Assembly: GCA_049652745.1 (NCBI GenBank)
Contig: JBASEY010000063.1
Location: 1-39,345, forward strand
DNA from: JBASEY01 sp049652745
GTDB taxonomy: Bacteria > CSSED10-310
Length of the DNA: 39,345 bases
Direction of reading: 5' to 3'
Shown here: positions 24,741 to 32,168 of the stretch, piece by piece
How the letters are laid out: each line of letters begins with the position of its first letter
Position numbering within the stretch: position 1 is the first letter of the stretch
Notes under the pieces: generated by a model
What the model was told of the DNA's origin: nothing
The model's database searches: none
The model's input: the letters and a program-made list of their open reading frames with translations, nothing else
Translations under genes and position numbers: made by a program

Positions 24741-26312
24741 ATGTTGGCAAAAATTCAAACCAGTTCAATTTTGGGAGTTGACGCTCAGCCGGTATCGGTT
24801 GAGATTTATATTCGGTGGGGTCAATTGCCCTGCTTTCTTACCGTCGGCCTTCCGGATACAGCGGTTCGGGAAAGCAAGGAGCGGATATTTGCCGCGTTGA
24901 GTCATTCAGGATATCGTGTTCCGCCTGCCAAAATCACGATCAATCTGGCCCCGGCCGATGTTCGGAAAGAGGGTTCTTCTTTCGATCTTCCGATAGCGGT
25001 CGGTCTGTTATCGGCGATGGAGATTTTACCCGATCGTGAATATCCGGACACGTTGATCATCGGGGAATTGTCTTTGGACGGGGATATCCGTCCGGTTCGT
25101 GGTGTTCTACCTGTTGCCGCCGGAGCCAAAAAGCATGGCTGGAAACGCATGATAGTACCGATTGAAAACGCGCCGGAAGCATCGTTTGTCGATGGTTTGA
25201 CGGTTTATGGAGTGAGAAATTTACAGGAAGTCATCCAAATTTTGAACCATGAAGACATTATTGAACCCTTCGACAAGACACCTTTTCAGAATCGAGAAAT
25301 CGAGCGTAACACAGATATCGATTTTTTCGATGTCAAAGGCCAGGAGCATGCAAAGCGAGCAATGGAAGTCGCTGCTGCCGGAGGCCATAACATTATTCTG
25401 ATCGGGCCTCCCGGTTCAGGTAAAACCATGTTGACGCGACGTCTTCCGACGATTTTGCCCGCGCTGTCTTTGGAAGAAGCGCTTGAAATATCCAAGATAC
25501 ACTCGATTTCCGGTCTGATCGATCCTGGGCAGGGGTTGGTTTTCACCCGGCCGTTTCGAGCTCCCCATCATTCGATATCGGATGCAGGGCTGATCGGCGG
25601 CGGCAGTTATCCGATGCCGGGGGAAGTCAGCCTGGCTCATCACGGGGTGTTGTTTTTAGACGAAATGCCCGAGTTCAGGCGTCATGTTCTGGAAGTCATG
25701 CGCCAGCCGCTCGAAGACGGTATTGTCACATTGACTCGGGCTCAAGCTTCAGTGACCTATCCGTCTCGATTCATGTTGGTCGGTGCGATGAACCCCTGCC
25801 CATGCGGTTATTACTCGCATCCGGAAAAAACCTGTTTGTGCAGACCGGATATCATTGCCAAATACCTGGGTCGGATTTCCGGACCGTTGTTGGATCGCAT
25901 CGATTTGCACATCGAGGTCAACGCGGTCAAATTCAATGATCTGCAGGACCGTCGACGAGGCGAGTCTTCCAAGTCCATTCGGGAACGCGTGGAAGCCGCT
26001 CGAAAGATTCAGCAAACGCGGTTTTCGGAATCAGCTTCGTCGAATGGAAATCTCATATCGCACTGTAATTCACATATGTCATCCCGTGAAATCCGCACTT
26101 ATTGCAAGCTCAACAGTGACGGATATCGTTTGATGGAACACGCCATGAAAAGGCTGGGGCTGACCGCTCGAGCCTATGACAGAATATTGAAAGTCGCCAG
26201 AACCATTGCCGATCTGGCGGATTCTGAAACTATAGAATCACATCACCTTGCAGAAGCCATTCAGTATCGTGCGCTGGACAGATCTCACTGGACACAGGCG
26301 CATACCTACTGA
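24741..26312 (+). CDS. comM: YifB/ComM family Mg chelatase-like AAA ATPase
   Basis: ComM is a hexameric helicase that promotes branch migration during natural transformation in Vibrio and Haemophilus relatives; its role elsewhere is less clear. The N-terminal Lon-protease-like domain has GLPDTAVRESKERI and INLAPADVRKEGSSFDLP. The AAA core has Walker A GPPGSGKTML, Walker B VLFLDEMPEF, and the cysteine cluster PCPCGYYSHPEKTCLC. The C-terminal LTARAYDRILKVARTIADL segment closes the family pattern. At 523 residues it is full length. GAGGAGG precedes the ATG. An intrinsic terminator follows. Confidence 0.95.
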   Translation: MLAKIQTSSILGVDAQPVSVEIYIRWGQLPCFLTVGLPDTAVRESKERIFAALSHSGYRVPPAKITINLAPADVRKEGSSFDLPIAVGLLSAMEILPDREYPDTLIIGELSLDGDIRPVRGVLPVAAGAKKHGWKRMIVPIENAPEASFVDGLTVYGVRNLQEVIQILNHEDIIEPFDKTPFQNREIERNTDIDFFDVKGQEHAKRAMEVAAAGGHNIILIGPPGSGKTMLTRRLPTILPALSLEEALEISKIHSISGLIDPGQGLVFTRPFRAPHHSISDAGLIGGGSYPMPGEVSLAHHGVLFLDEMPEFRRHVLEVMRQPLEDGIVTLTRAQASVTYPSRFMLVGAMNPCPCGYYSHPEKTCLCRPDIIAKYLGRISGPLLDRIDLHIEVNAVKFNDLQDRRRGESSKSIRERVEAARKIQQTRFSESASSNGNLISHCNSHMSSREIRTYCKLNSDGYRLMEHAMKRLGLTARAYDRILKVARTIADLADSETIESHHLAEAIQYRALDRSHWTQAHTY

Positions 26313-26352
26313 ATTTGTTCCTCTTCCTCCTCATAACCATCAACCCTTCAAC

Positions 26353-26385
26353 CGGCACGCCCACCACGGCGTGCCGACCTTTTTT
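26353..26385 (+). terminator. Rho-independent terminator after comM
   Basis: CGGCACGCC (26353-26361) pairs perfectly with GGCGTGCCG (26368-26376) across a 6-base loop. The stem is followed by ACC and six T residues. It lies 41 bases after the comM stop and marks the edge between core and accessory DNA. Confidence 0.88.
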
Positions 26386-26858
26386 GTTTATCCCACAACA
26401 CTATACCCTTAGCTACTTCGGAAAAGAAGGTTGGGGCTCGCTTTTCTAAAGCCATCCATTCTGCCGTTGATTTAATTACTGCCTGGACTTTGATCCCCTC
26501 TTTCCCATCTTCGGATAAAAGGGCTTCAACGATTCTTTAATCTCTCCTTTTCTGTTGCCAATAATCAGGATGTCAACGTCGCTGTCCTTTGTATTCAATT
26601 CTCTTCAGTAGCTACCATAGAGAACGATTCGATTTGAAAACTCACGAACCGGTTCCATGATTTCTGCTAAGAGAACAACGATATTCAGTATTTTGAACTG
26701 CCGCACAGCCGGGTTAGAATCATTCAGGATGTACATCATTGTTTTGCCGACACTTCGAGGGTGTAAAATTCCCTCAGAATACAAAGTATTCAGCGATCTG
26801 TTATACTGCCGACACTGCTACCTATTTCTCGAGACAATTGTCTTTCAAATCTCTCCAT
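26386..26858 (-). pseudogene. Decayed winged-helix/nucleotidyltransferase (MNT-type) gene
   Basis: Reading the minus strand in shifting frames gives a recognisable protein. First comes a winged-helix piece (RQLSREIGSSVGSITDR, then TLYSEGIL). Next is RIVLYGSY with a TGA (26605-26607) where an alanine or arginine is expected. Then TKDSDVDILIIGN, the Asp pair of nucleotidyltransferase domains, and finally STAEWMALEKRAPTFFSEVA. Frame changes are needed near 26791 and near 26525-26545. Intact relatives are stand-alone DNA-binding plus nucleotidyltransferase proteins of the minimal nucleotidyltransferase type, often found in toxin-antitoxin loci. With at least three lesions it is surely non-functional. 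The true start may lie upstream of 26858. Confidence 0.8.
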
Positions 26859-27102
26859 CTTTTACACTTTAAATGAACGATGCAGGTGTCTGAAAGTTAT
26901 TGACACATTCCGGATCGTAACTTAGAGAGTTATCAGAATTCACCAATTATCTGCAGTTGTCATTGACTCAAACCCTAGCATCTTTTCGCCAATGATTGGG
27001 TAGATTTCGGATTTCATGAAAGTTGTTTTTGAGGCAAATATCATTTCGGAGGATGTTTATAATCAAGAAATTGACCACTTCGGGTGATCGATAAAAATTT
27101 TC
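26859..27102. other. A/T-rich gene-free stretch before the accessory operon
   Basis: No open frame, tRNA or clear repeat was found here. The stretch separates the pseudogene from the promoter at 27103 and could contain an island boundary or further regulatory sites. I see no direct repeat that would mark an attachment site. Confidence 0.45.
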
Positions 27103-27132
27103 TTGACACCGCCTCCTTACGTGTGGTATGAA
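27103..27132 (+). promoter_or_regulatory. Sigma-70 promoter of the accessory operon
   Basis: A perfect TTGACA (27103-27108) and TATGAA (27127-27132) are 18 bases apart. The leader is short and has an excellent Shine-Dalgarno (AAGGAGGTGA, 27151-27160) before the ATG at 27163. All seven following genes are closely packed on the same strand. Confidence 0.75.
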
Positions 27133-27142
27133 ATTCTTACCA
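27124..27142. promoter_or_regulatory. Probable XRE repressor operator overlapping the -10 box
   Basis: TGGTATGAAATTCTTACCA is a 19-bp inverted repeat with 16 of 18 non-central positions symmetrical. It covers the -10 hexamer (27127-27132), so bound protein would block polymerase. The second gene of the operon encodes an XRE-type repressor, the natural candidate to bind here. Binding is inferred. Confidence 0.6.
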
Positions 27143-27162
27143 TTAGCCTAAAGGAGGTGAAA

Positions 27163-27459
27163 ATGGAAAACGCAAAAGAAATGATCAAGCAGTGGATCAT
27201 AGAATTCCTCAGGGAAATTAATCCGGAAATTAACACTCTTGAAATCGTTGATTCGACAGACCCGATAAGGAATTTAGGGTTGAAGAGTATAGATGGAGTC
27301 GCTTGTGCATGCAGCATGAGTGAAAAACTCGGGTTTCAAATTCCTCTTGATGTAAATCCATTTGTCGATGATAAACAGAGAAAATCAAGATGCTTGTCTG
27401 AAATTGTTGATACGGTTTTTCTGCTAATTCAAAATTCAAAGGATATAAAACATGGATAA
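27163..27459 (+). CDS. Acyl-carrier-protein-like protein (phosphopantetheine carrier)
   Basis: This 98-residue protein has the size, the helical pattern and the prosthetic-group motif of carrier proteins. LGLKSIDG places Ser42 where 4'-phosphopantetheine is attached in ACPs (normally DSL/DSI; here the preceding residue is Lys). The following helix ACSMSEKLGFQIPLDVNPFVDD resembles specialised ACPs with long ends. Carrier proteins hold acyl or aminoacyl groups as thioesters. It is first in the operon, directly behind the promoter and operator, and overlaps the XRE gene by 8 bases. No synthase or ligase that would load it is in the window, so its cargo is unknown. The start at 27163 is set by the strong Shine-Dalgarno. 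Confidence 0.75.
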   Translation: MENAKEMIKQWIIEFLREINPEINTLEIVDSTDPIRNLGLKSIDGVACACSMSEKLGFQIPLDVNPFVDDKQRKSRCLSEIVDTVFLLIQNSKDIKHG

Positions 27460-27796
27460 ATCTGAAAAATTCAGAAAAGATATTGCTACAAGGTTGCGAG
27501 CTGCTCGTGAGAATGCGGGTTTATCTCAAGGACAAGTTGCCAGGTTGCTTGGCTATAACCGACCAACCATCACCGAAATGGAAGCAGGGAGGCGTAGGAT
27601 TTCAGCTGACGAATTACCAAAATTCGCAAGGGTATATGGGGTTTCAGTAAGTTGGCTAACCGATGATACGCCTGAGGATTACAATCCCGCAATCGGATTA
27701 GCCGCAAGAGAATTGAATAAACTGAAACCAGAAGATTTAGACAAAATCATGAACCTCTTGAAAACTCTAAGAAACGCCGGAGGCTCCCCAATATGA
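27452..27796 (+). CDS. XRE-family helix-turn-helix repressor
   Basis: Residues about 10-65 form a lambda-repressor-type HTH: LRAARENAGLSQGQVARLLG, then RPTITEMEAGRRRIS. The C-terminal half (YNPAIGLAARELNKLKPEDL...) is a short helical dimerisation-like region. Proteins like this pair with ImmA/IrrE peptidases that cleave or remove them to relieve repression, and that peptidase is encoded next with an ATGA overlap. The palindrome over the operon's -10 box at 27124-27142 is the likely autoregulatory target. Confidence 0.9.
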   Translation: MDKSEKFRKDIATRLRAARENAGLSQGQVARLLGYNRPTITEMEAGRRRISADELPKFARVYGVSVSWLTDDTPEDYNPAIGLAARELNKLKPEDLDKIMNLLKTLRNAGGSPI

Positions 27797-28650
27797 ATAA
27801 CCGGCAGATTGCAGCGCGAGAAGGACTGAGAGGGGCATTAGAAGTTCGGCAAATGTTGAATCTCGGGTATTCCCAATTCGTGTGCGTTTTTGATGCTGCC
27901 GAACGACTGGGGCTTGAAGTTCGTTTTCTGGGCGGTAGCAGTTTTGAAGGTATGTACTCGAGATCGAAACAGACCATTCTTATTCCATCATTACGGCCAC
28001 AAGGAAGACAGGCTTTCGCGTGCAGTCACGAACTCGGACACTGGTACTTCGGTCATGGATCTAAATTGGAAGACCTTGAATCGCTCGAACTAGGTAACTC
28101 TTTAGACCAGGAGGATCACATCGCCAATGTTTTTGCAGGTTATTTTCTGGCAACCCCATGGGCGGTAAAAGCAGCGTTCCAAATAAGAAAATGGGAAATT
28201 CAAAACTGCACACCGGTACAAATATTCAGTATTTCTAATCAACTCGGAATGGGATACCAATCCTTGATCCGTCACATGCAGTATTCGGTTCAACTGATAT
28301 CCCGAGTAAAAGCAGAAGAGTTGTTGAAATGGACACCACAGAAAATTCGTTTTGAAATTTTTGGTAACCAGTCAGATGGACACTTAGTAATTGCCGACCT
28401 CGCGTGGAGTGATATTGCTATCGACCTGCGGGTCGGTGACTCGGCTATTGTGCCGCATGGGTCCAAACTGGATAAAGAAATACTTACTGTGGTGAACGAA
28501 TTACCGAACGGGATTTGGATGGTCGCTAGAGAACCTGGAATAACACGGATTTCGTGCGAACCGAATTGGTCGAGTTACATACGGATCTCAAAAATGGGAT
28601 TTGAAGGGCGGTCAGTATATCGCCATCTGGAGGATTGTGATGAAGATTAA
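27793..28650 (+). CDS. ImmA/IrrE-family metallopeptidase (probable anti-repressor)
   Basis: The zinc-protease motif HExxH is seen in FACSHELGHWYFGHG near residue 80, with a downstream acidic ligand in LDQEDHIANVFAGYFLATP. This is the ImmA/IrrE (DUF955) signature. Relatives cleave XRE repressors in response to DNA damage (ICEBs1 ImmA-ImmR, Deinococcus IrrE-DdrO). The C-terminal 100 residues are an extra beta-rich domain (GHLVIADLAWSDIAIDLRVG, IWMVAREPG) that may sense a signal. It overlaps the XRE gene by 4 bases and the next gene by 11. A repressor-peptidase pair inside the operon suggests inducible expression. Confidence 0.9.
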   Translation: MNNRQIAAREGLRGALEVRQMLNLGYSQFVCVFDAAERLGLEVRFLGGSSFEGMYSRSKQTILIPSLRPQGRQAFACSHELGHWYFGHGSKLEDLESLELGNSLDQEDHIANVFAGYFLATPWAVKAAFQIRKWEIQNCTPVQIFSISNQLGMGYQSLIRHMQYSVQLISRVKAEELLKWTPQKIRFEIFGNQSDGHLVIADLAWSDIAIDLRVGDSAIVPHGSKLDKEILTVVNELPNGIWMVAREPGITRISCEPNWSSYIRISKMGFEGRSVYRHLEDCDED

Positions 28651-29473
28651 CTCACCCTTGATCATTGAAGGAAGAAATCTTTCTGTTGTCTGGGCCAAAG
28701 CGTTTCTGGCGGTATATGATGGAGGTGGCAGCATTCATTATCCATTTTGTATATCAATTCAAGGATTTGAAGACAATTGTCCAGTAGAAAGCAGTGAGGT
28801 AATGCGGGCATTGGATGCTGCTCTCGCCGGACACGAGAAACATAAGTGCTCTATTGATGAGACTGCTGCAACGATTTTCCCAGTTAGACGACCTTATAAA
28901 ACAGATCCGGAATCACGTCAATCCATATACTCCTGGTATTTGGACGGAATGATACCTCGTCTGAAAAAGCGAAGCCGCCTTAATCGTTACGGGACATATT
29001 TCGAGCGTATGATTGCTTTTGAAGGGATCAATGGTTCGGAAAAAGTTCGAATCAACCAGTTGGAACACATAATCGGGTTCTGGAACGAACGTAAGAGTCA
29101 AAACATGGGTGTCAGACGCTCAGCCATGCAGGTTTCTTGCTTTGATCCAGCCAGAGATCACACACGCCAACCACAAAGAGGTTTTCCTTGTCTGCAACAA
29201 ATAGGCTTTTGCTATGATAAATCAGGGGGACTTCTTGTAAGTGCTTTCTATCCAACTCAATATATATTCGACAGGGCATATGGTAATTATCTTGGAATCT
29301 GTCAACTAGGAGCATTCATGGCGAGATCGATGGATCTTGAACTGACGAATTTTACCTGCTTCGTTGCGTGTCCGGAACTGGGAACTACTAAGAGATCAGT
29401 CAGTGATTTAGCGGATTATCTCCGGAAGTTTGTTGAATTGAACAATAATCATTTGGATGGTTCGACGACATGA
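28640..29473 (+). CDS. Divergent thymidylate-synthase-fold protein (pyrimidine hydroxymethylase/TS-like)
   Basis: The C-terminal 150 residues align by eye with thymidylate synthase. VRRSAMQVSCFDPARDH corresponds to the RR...M..W.P..D block. GFPCLQQIGF contains the catalytic Cys, and YGNYLGICQLGAFMARSMDL matches the LPFNIASYALL helix with its Asn. The phosphate-gripping RS.D motif after the Cys strand is replaced by FYPTQYIFD, so the normal dUMP phosphate contacts are changed. TS-fold enzymes methylate dUMP or hydroxymethylate dUMP/dCMP in phages. The start at 28640 has GGAGG six bases upstream. At 277 residues it is TS-sized. It overlaps the kinase gene by 4 bases. A catalytic role is likely but the substrate is uncertain. 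Confidence 0.78.
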   Translation: MKINSPLIIEGRNLSVVWAKAFLAVYDGGGSIHYPFCISIQGFEDNCPVESSEVMRALDAALAGHEKHKCSIDETAATIFPVRRPYKTDPESRQSIYSWYLDGMIPRLKKRSRLNRYGTYFERMIAFEGINGSEKVRINQLEHIIGFWNERKSQNMGVRRSAMQVSCFDPARDHTRQPQRGFPCLQQIGFCYDKSGGLLVSAFYPTQYIFDRAYGNYLGICQLGAFMARSMDLELTNFTCFVACPELGTTKRSVSDLADYLRKFVELNNNHLDGSTT

Positions 29474-31137
29474 ATGAGTATGCGGAAAAAACAAGGGGTA
29501 AACTTTTTGTTTTTGAAGGAGCTGACGGCATCGGAAAAAGTTCTCTGATTGAGATATTATCGGAAACTCTCAAACAGCAAGGCGAATTGGTTGAAATTTT
29601 TGCTTTTCCTGGGAATAAGGCCGGGACACTTGGTAAAGAAGTCTATGATCTGCACCACAGGATGATCTCAAGAGCAAACCCGACAAGCCTTCAGATGCTC
29701 CACATAGCTGCACATATTGATGCGATTGAAAGCAAAATACTCCCATCTCTAAAAAGCGGAACCTCCGTTATTTTGGACAGATACTGGTGGTCCACATGGG
29801 TATATGGAATGGTTGATGGTGCCTGCCCTTCTTCACTTGACAGGATGATAGAAATCGAGAAGTCACATTGGAGTGAGACATTTCCAACGGCACTGTTTCT
29901 AATAACCGGAAATTGCCCACACAGAATTGAGATGCCATCAAGTAGGTGGATATCCCTGAATGACAAATATCTGGAAATAGCCAGAAAAGAAAAGGATCGA
30001 TATCCAGTTCATCAAATAAATAATGATGGGAATCTAGAAAATACTGCAATTGAAGTTACAAATGCAGCGTCGCTTTACCTGAGGAAATCAGGGAATAGTG
30101 ACTCATATCCTTCTTTAAATTTATATATGCAACTATCCCCGATAAAAACAACTGAGGTTTTCGAAAGTTACTGGCGTTTTGCAACGGAACGTCAGAACAT
30201 TTTCTTCAAGAGGTTTTCCGGAGAACTTCCTCCCTGGAGTTCAGATCCCATCCTTCAAGAATTCAAATTCACTAATGCTTATAGGGCATCTGACAGGGTT
30301 AGCCAATATCTGATACGGCACGTGATTTATGAGGGAGAGCAATCGGCTGATGAAATTTTCTTTAGGACGATTCTTTTCAAGATATTTAACAGGGTGGAAA
30401 CCTGGGAACTGCTAGAATCGAAACTAGGTGAAATCTCGTTTAGCACTTATAATTTCAAGAGGTACAATGAAATTCTAGATGAGGCCATGAGAGCAGGCAA
30501 CCGTATATATTCAGCCGCTTATATTATGCCGACAGGTGGAGGTAAATATGCAAGGAAGCATTCAATGCACCTGCGACTCTTAGAGAAAATGATGGCTGAA
30601 GGATTACCTGATCGAATCGCCAATTGCAAAAAAATGGCTTTAGCATTTGAAGCTTTACGGGAATACCCAACTGTTGGAGATTTTCTCGCCTATCAGTTCG
30701 TGACAGACTTAAATTACAGTATTCTTACCGACTTTTCGGAGATGGAGTTTGTAGTTCCGGGACCTGGAGCTAAAGATGGTATTTGTAAATGTTTCAAAAG
30801 TATGGGTGGATTGAGTGAGGCTGAGATTGTAAAGGTCGTGGCCGAAAAACAAGAAGAAGCGTTCGAATATTTGGGATGCGAATTTAAAACTTTATGGGGA
30901 AGAAAACTTCAGCTTATAGATTGCCAGAACTTGTTCTGTGAAATTGATAAATATGCGCGGAAAAAGTTCCCGGAAATTGAAGGTCGATCAAGAAGGTCAC
31001 GCATCAAGCAGAAGTACAAAACACATCAGGAAAAGTTGGAATTCTGGTACCCGCCCAAATGGGGATTGAATGAATTGGTATCAGCAAATGTGAATCCCGA
31101 GGTGGTGAAGAGTTCTAGACAATGCAGTATAGATTGA
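29470..31137 (+). CDS. P-loop (thymidylate-kinase-like) domain fused to 5-hmdU DNA kinase / aGPT-Pplase-type helical domain
   Basis: Residues about 8-200 are thymidylate-kinase-like: Walker A FEGADGIGKSS and the DR(Y) motif LDRYWWSTWVYGM. From about 215 to 540 comes an all-helical domain with conserved blocks FATERQNIFFKRF, FTNAYRASDRVSQYLIRHVI, DFLAYQFVTDLNYS and EFVVPGPGAKDGICKCF. As I recall it, this is the helical domain of 5-hydroxymethyl-dU DNA kinases and related alpha-glutamyl/putrescinyl-thymine enzymes of phages. Phage homologues phosphorylate the hydroxymethyl group of 5-hmdU in DNA ahead of hypermodification. At 555 residues it is no housekeeping tmk (about 210). It sits between the TS-like and radical-SAM genes, overlapping both. 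Confidence 0.8.
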   Translation: MNEYAEKTRGKLFVFEGADGIGKSSLIEILSETLKQQGELVEIFAFPGNKAGTLGKEVYDLHHRMISRANPTSLQMLHIAAHIDAIESKILPSLKSGTSVILDRYWWSTWVYGMVDGACPSSLDRMIEIEKSHWSETFPTALFLITGNCPHRIEMPSSRWISLNDKYLEIARKEKDRYPVHQINNDGNLENTAIEVTNAASLYLRKSGNSDSYPSLNLYMQLSPIKTTEVFESYWRFATERQNIFFKRFSGELPPWSSDPILQEFKFTNAYRASDRVSQYLIRHVIYEGEQSADEIFFRTILFKIFNRVETWELLESKLGEISFSTYNFKRYNEILDEAMRAGNRIYSAAYIMPTGGGKYARKHSMHLRLLEKMMAEGLPDRIANCKKMALAFEALREYPTVGDFLAYQFVTDLNYSILTDFSEMEFVVPGPGAKDGICKCFKSMGGLSEAEIVKVVAEKQEEAFEYLGCEFKTLWGRKLQLIDCQNLFCEIDKYARKKFPEIEGRSRRSRIKQKYKTHQEKLEFWYPPKWGLNELVSANVNPEVVKSSRQCSID

Positions 31138-32144
31138 GAAGCTTGAAAATCGAGATCACTGATAGATGTGGTTTAAGTTGCAGCCATTGTTCCAGCAATG
31201 CCTCACCTCATTGTTCGAATGAGATACCATTCCCTGTAATTTGTGAAATCCTTAGAGACGCAACAAAAATAGGATTGAAAGATGTTGCATTTTCCGGAGG
31301 GGAACCGCTACTTCATAAAGATTTAATAAAAATTGTAGGGTATGCAAAAGATCGTAAGATTAAAGTAACTCTATATACCACAGGCATCATCGATCAATTT
31401 CCCGCAGTGGTTCGAAAATTAAGAGAAGCTGGCATTGATAGGATGATATTTAGTCTTCACAATGATTTACCATGCGAGCATGATAGAATTACGGGCCTAT
31501 CAGGAAGTTTTGAAAAAACGTGTGCTTGCATCCAAACAACCGTAAATGCTGAAATTGCTACTGAGTTACATTTTGTACCCTTGGCGAATAATTACACCAG
31601 ACTTGGGAGGGTCGTTGAAATAGGTAGAAAGCTTGGAGCTGTTAGACTCAGCGTGCTTCGTTTTGTTCCCCATGGAAGAGGTCAGTTTTTAAGGGAACAG
31701 GTTCTCACAAACAGACAAAACATTGAACTGCGTAATTCTATTCTGCATATTCGTAACGAATTTCCGGAATTTATCAGAACTGGATCACCGTACAATTTTT
31801 TCATGCTGAATTCCCAACCCGAGTGCATGGCAGGAATTGACAGATTAACAATCTTGCCGGATCTCAGAATCGTACCATGTGATGCTTTCAAGAGAATCAG
31901 CTCGACGCAATTTGCAGGTTCTGAAGAATTTTCGAGTTTAGCGACGAGTAAATTAATGGTTTGCTGGGAAAAATCCGTATATCTGCGAAAAATTAGAGAA
32001 TATCGAGATTATTCACCTCCTGTGGAATGTTCTCATTGTACAAGCTTTTCACTATGTCGTTCAGGTTGTCTTGCACAAAGATTCATCGACAACGATGACT
32101 TTTTAAGTTCTTGTGATCCTGGTTGTCTAAAGAATTTTGTCTGA
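31122..32144 (+). CDS. Radical SAM enzyme with SPASM-like C-terminal cysteine domain
   Basis: The radical SAM 4Fe-4S motif is CGLSCSHC (Cys16, 20, 23), followed by the SAM-binding FSGGEPLLH near residue 58. The C-terminus is cysteine-rich (PECMAG, IVPCDAF, then CSHCTSFSLCRSGC), the SPASM/twitch pattern for auxiliary iron-sulfur clusters. SPASM enzymes most often modify peptides, but some act on other substrates. In phage thymine hypermodification pathways a radical SAM enzyme rearranges an amino-acid-derived side chain, which gives a precedent for this neighbourhood. The gene overlaps the kinase by 16 bases. At 340 residues it is complete. The substrate is unknown. Confidence 0.88.
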   Translation: MQYRLRSLKIEITDRCGLSCSHCSSNASPHCSNEIPFPVICEILRDATKIGLKDVAFSGGEPLLHKDLIKIVGYAKDRKIKVTLYTTGIIDQFPAVVRKLREAGIDRMIFSLHNDLPCEHDRITGLSGSFEKTCACIQTTVNAEIATELHFVPLANNYTRLGRVVEIGRKLGAVRLSVLRFVPHGRGQFLREQVLTNRQNIELRNSILHIRNEFPEFIRTGSPYNFFMLNSQPECMAGIDRLTILPDLRIVPCDAFKRISSTQFAGSEEFSSLATSKLMVCWEKSVYLRKIREYRDYSPPVECSHCTSFSLCRSGCLAQRFIDNDDFLSSCDPGCLKNFV

Positions 32145-32168
32145 AGGAATTATTTAGGAGGGATAGAA

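Noticed and set aside
26657..26872. Plus-strand 71-codon frame downstream of comM
   Set aside because: It is antisense to the nucleotidyltransferase pseudogene, has no ribosome-binding site and resembles no protein.
28640..31137. Ordinary thyA and tmk housekeeping genes
   Set aside because: The TS-like protein lacks the usual phosphate-binding motif, and the kinase carries a 340-residue helical domain foreign to thymidylate kinase.
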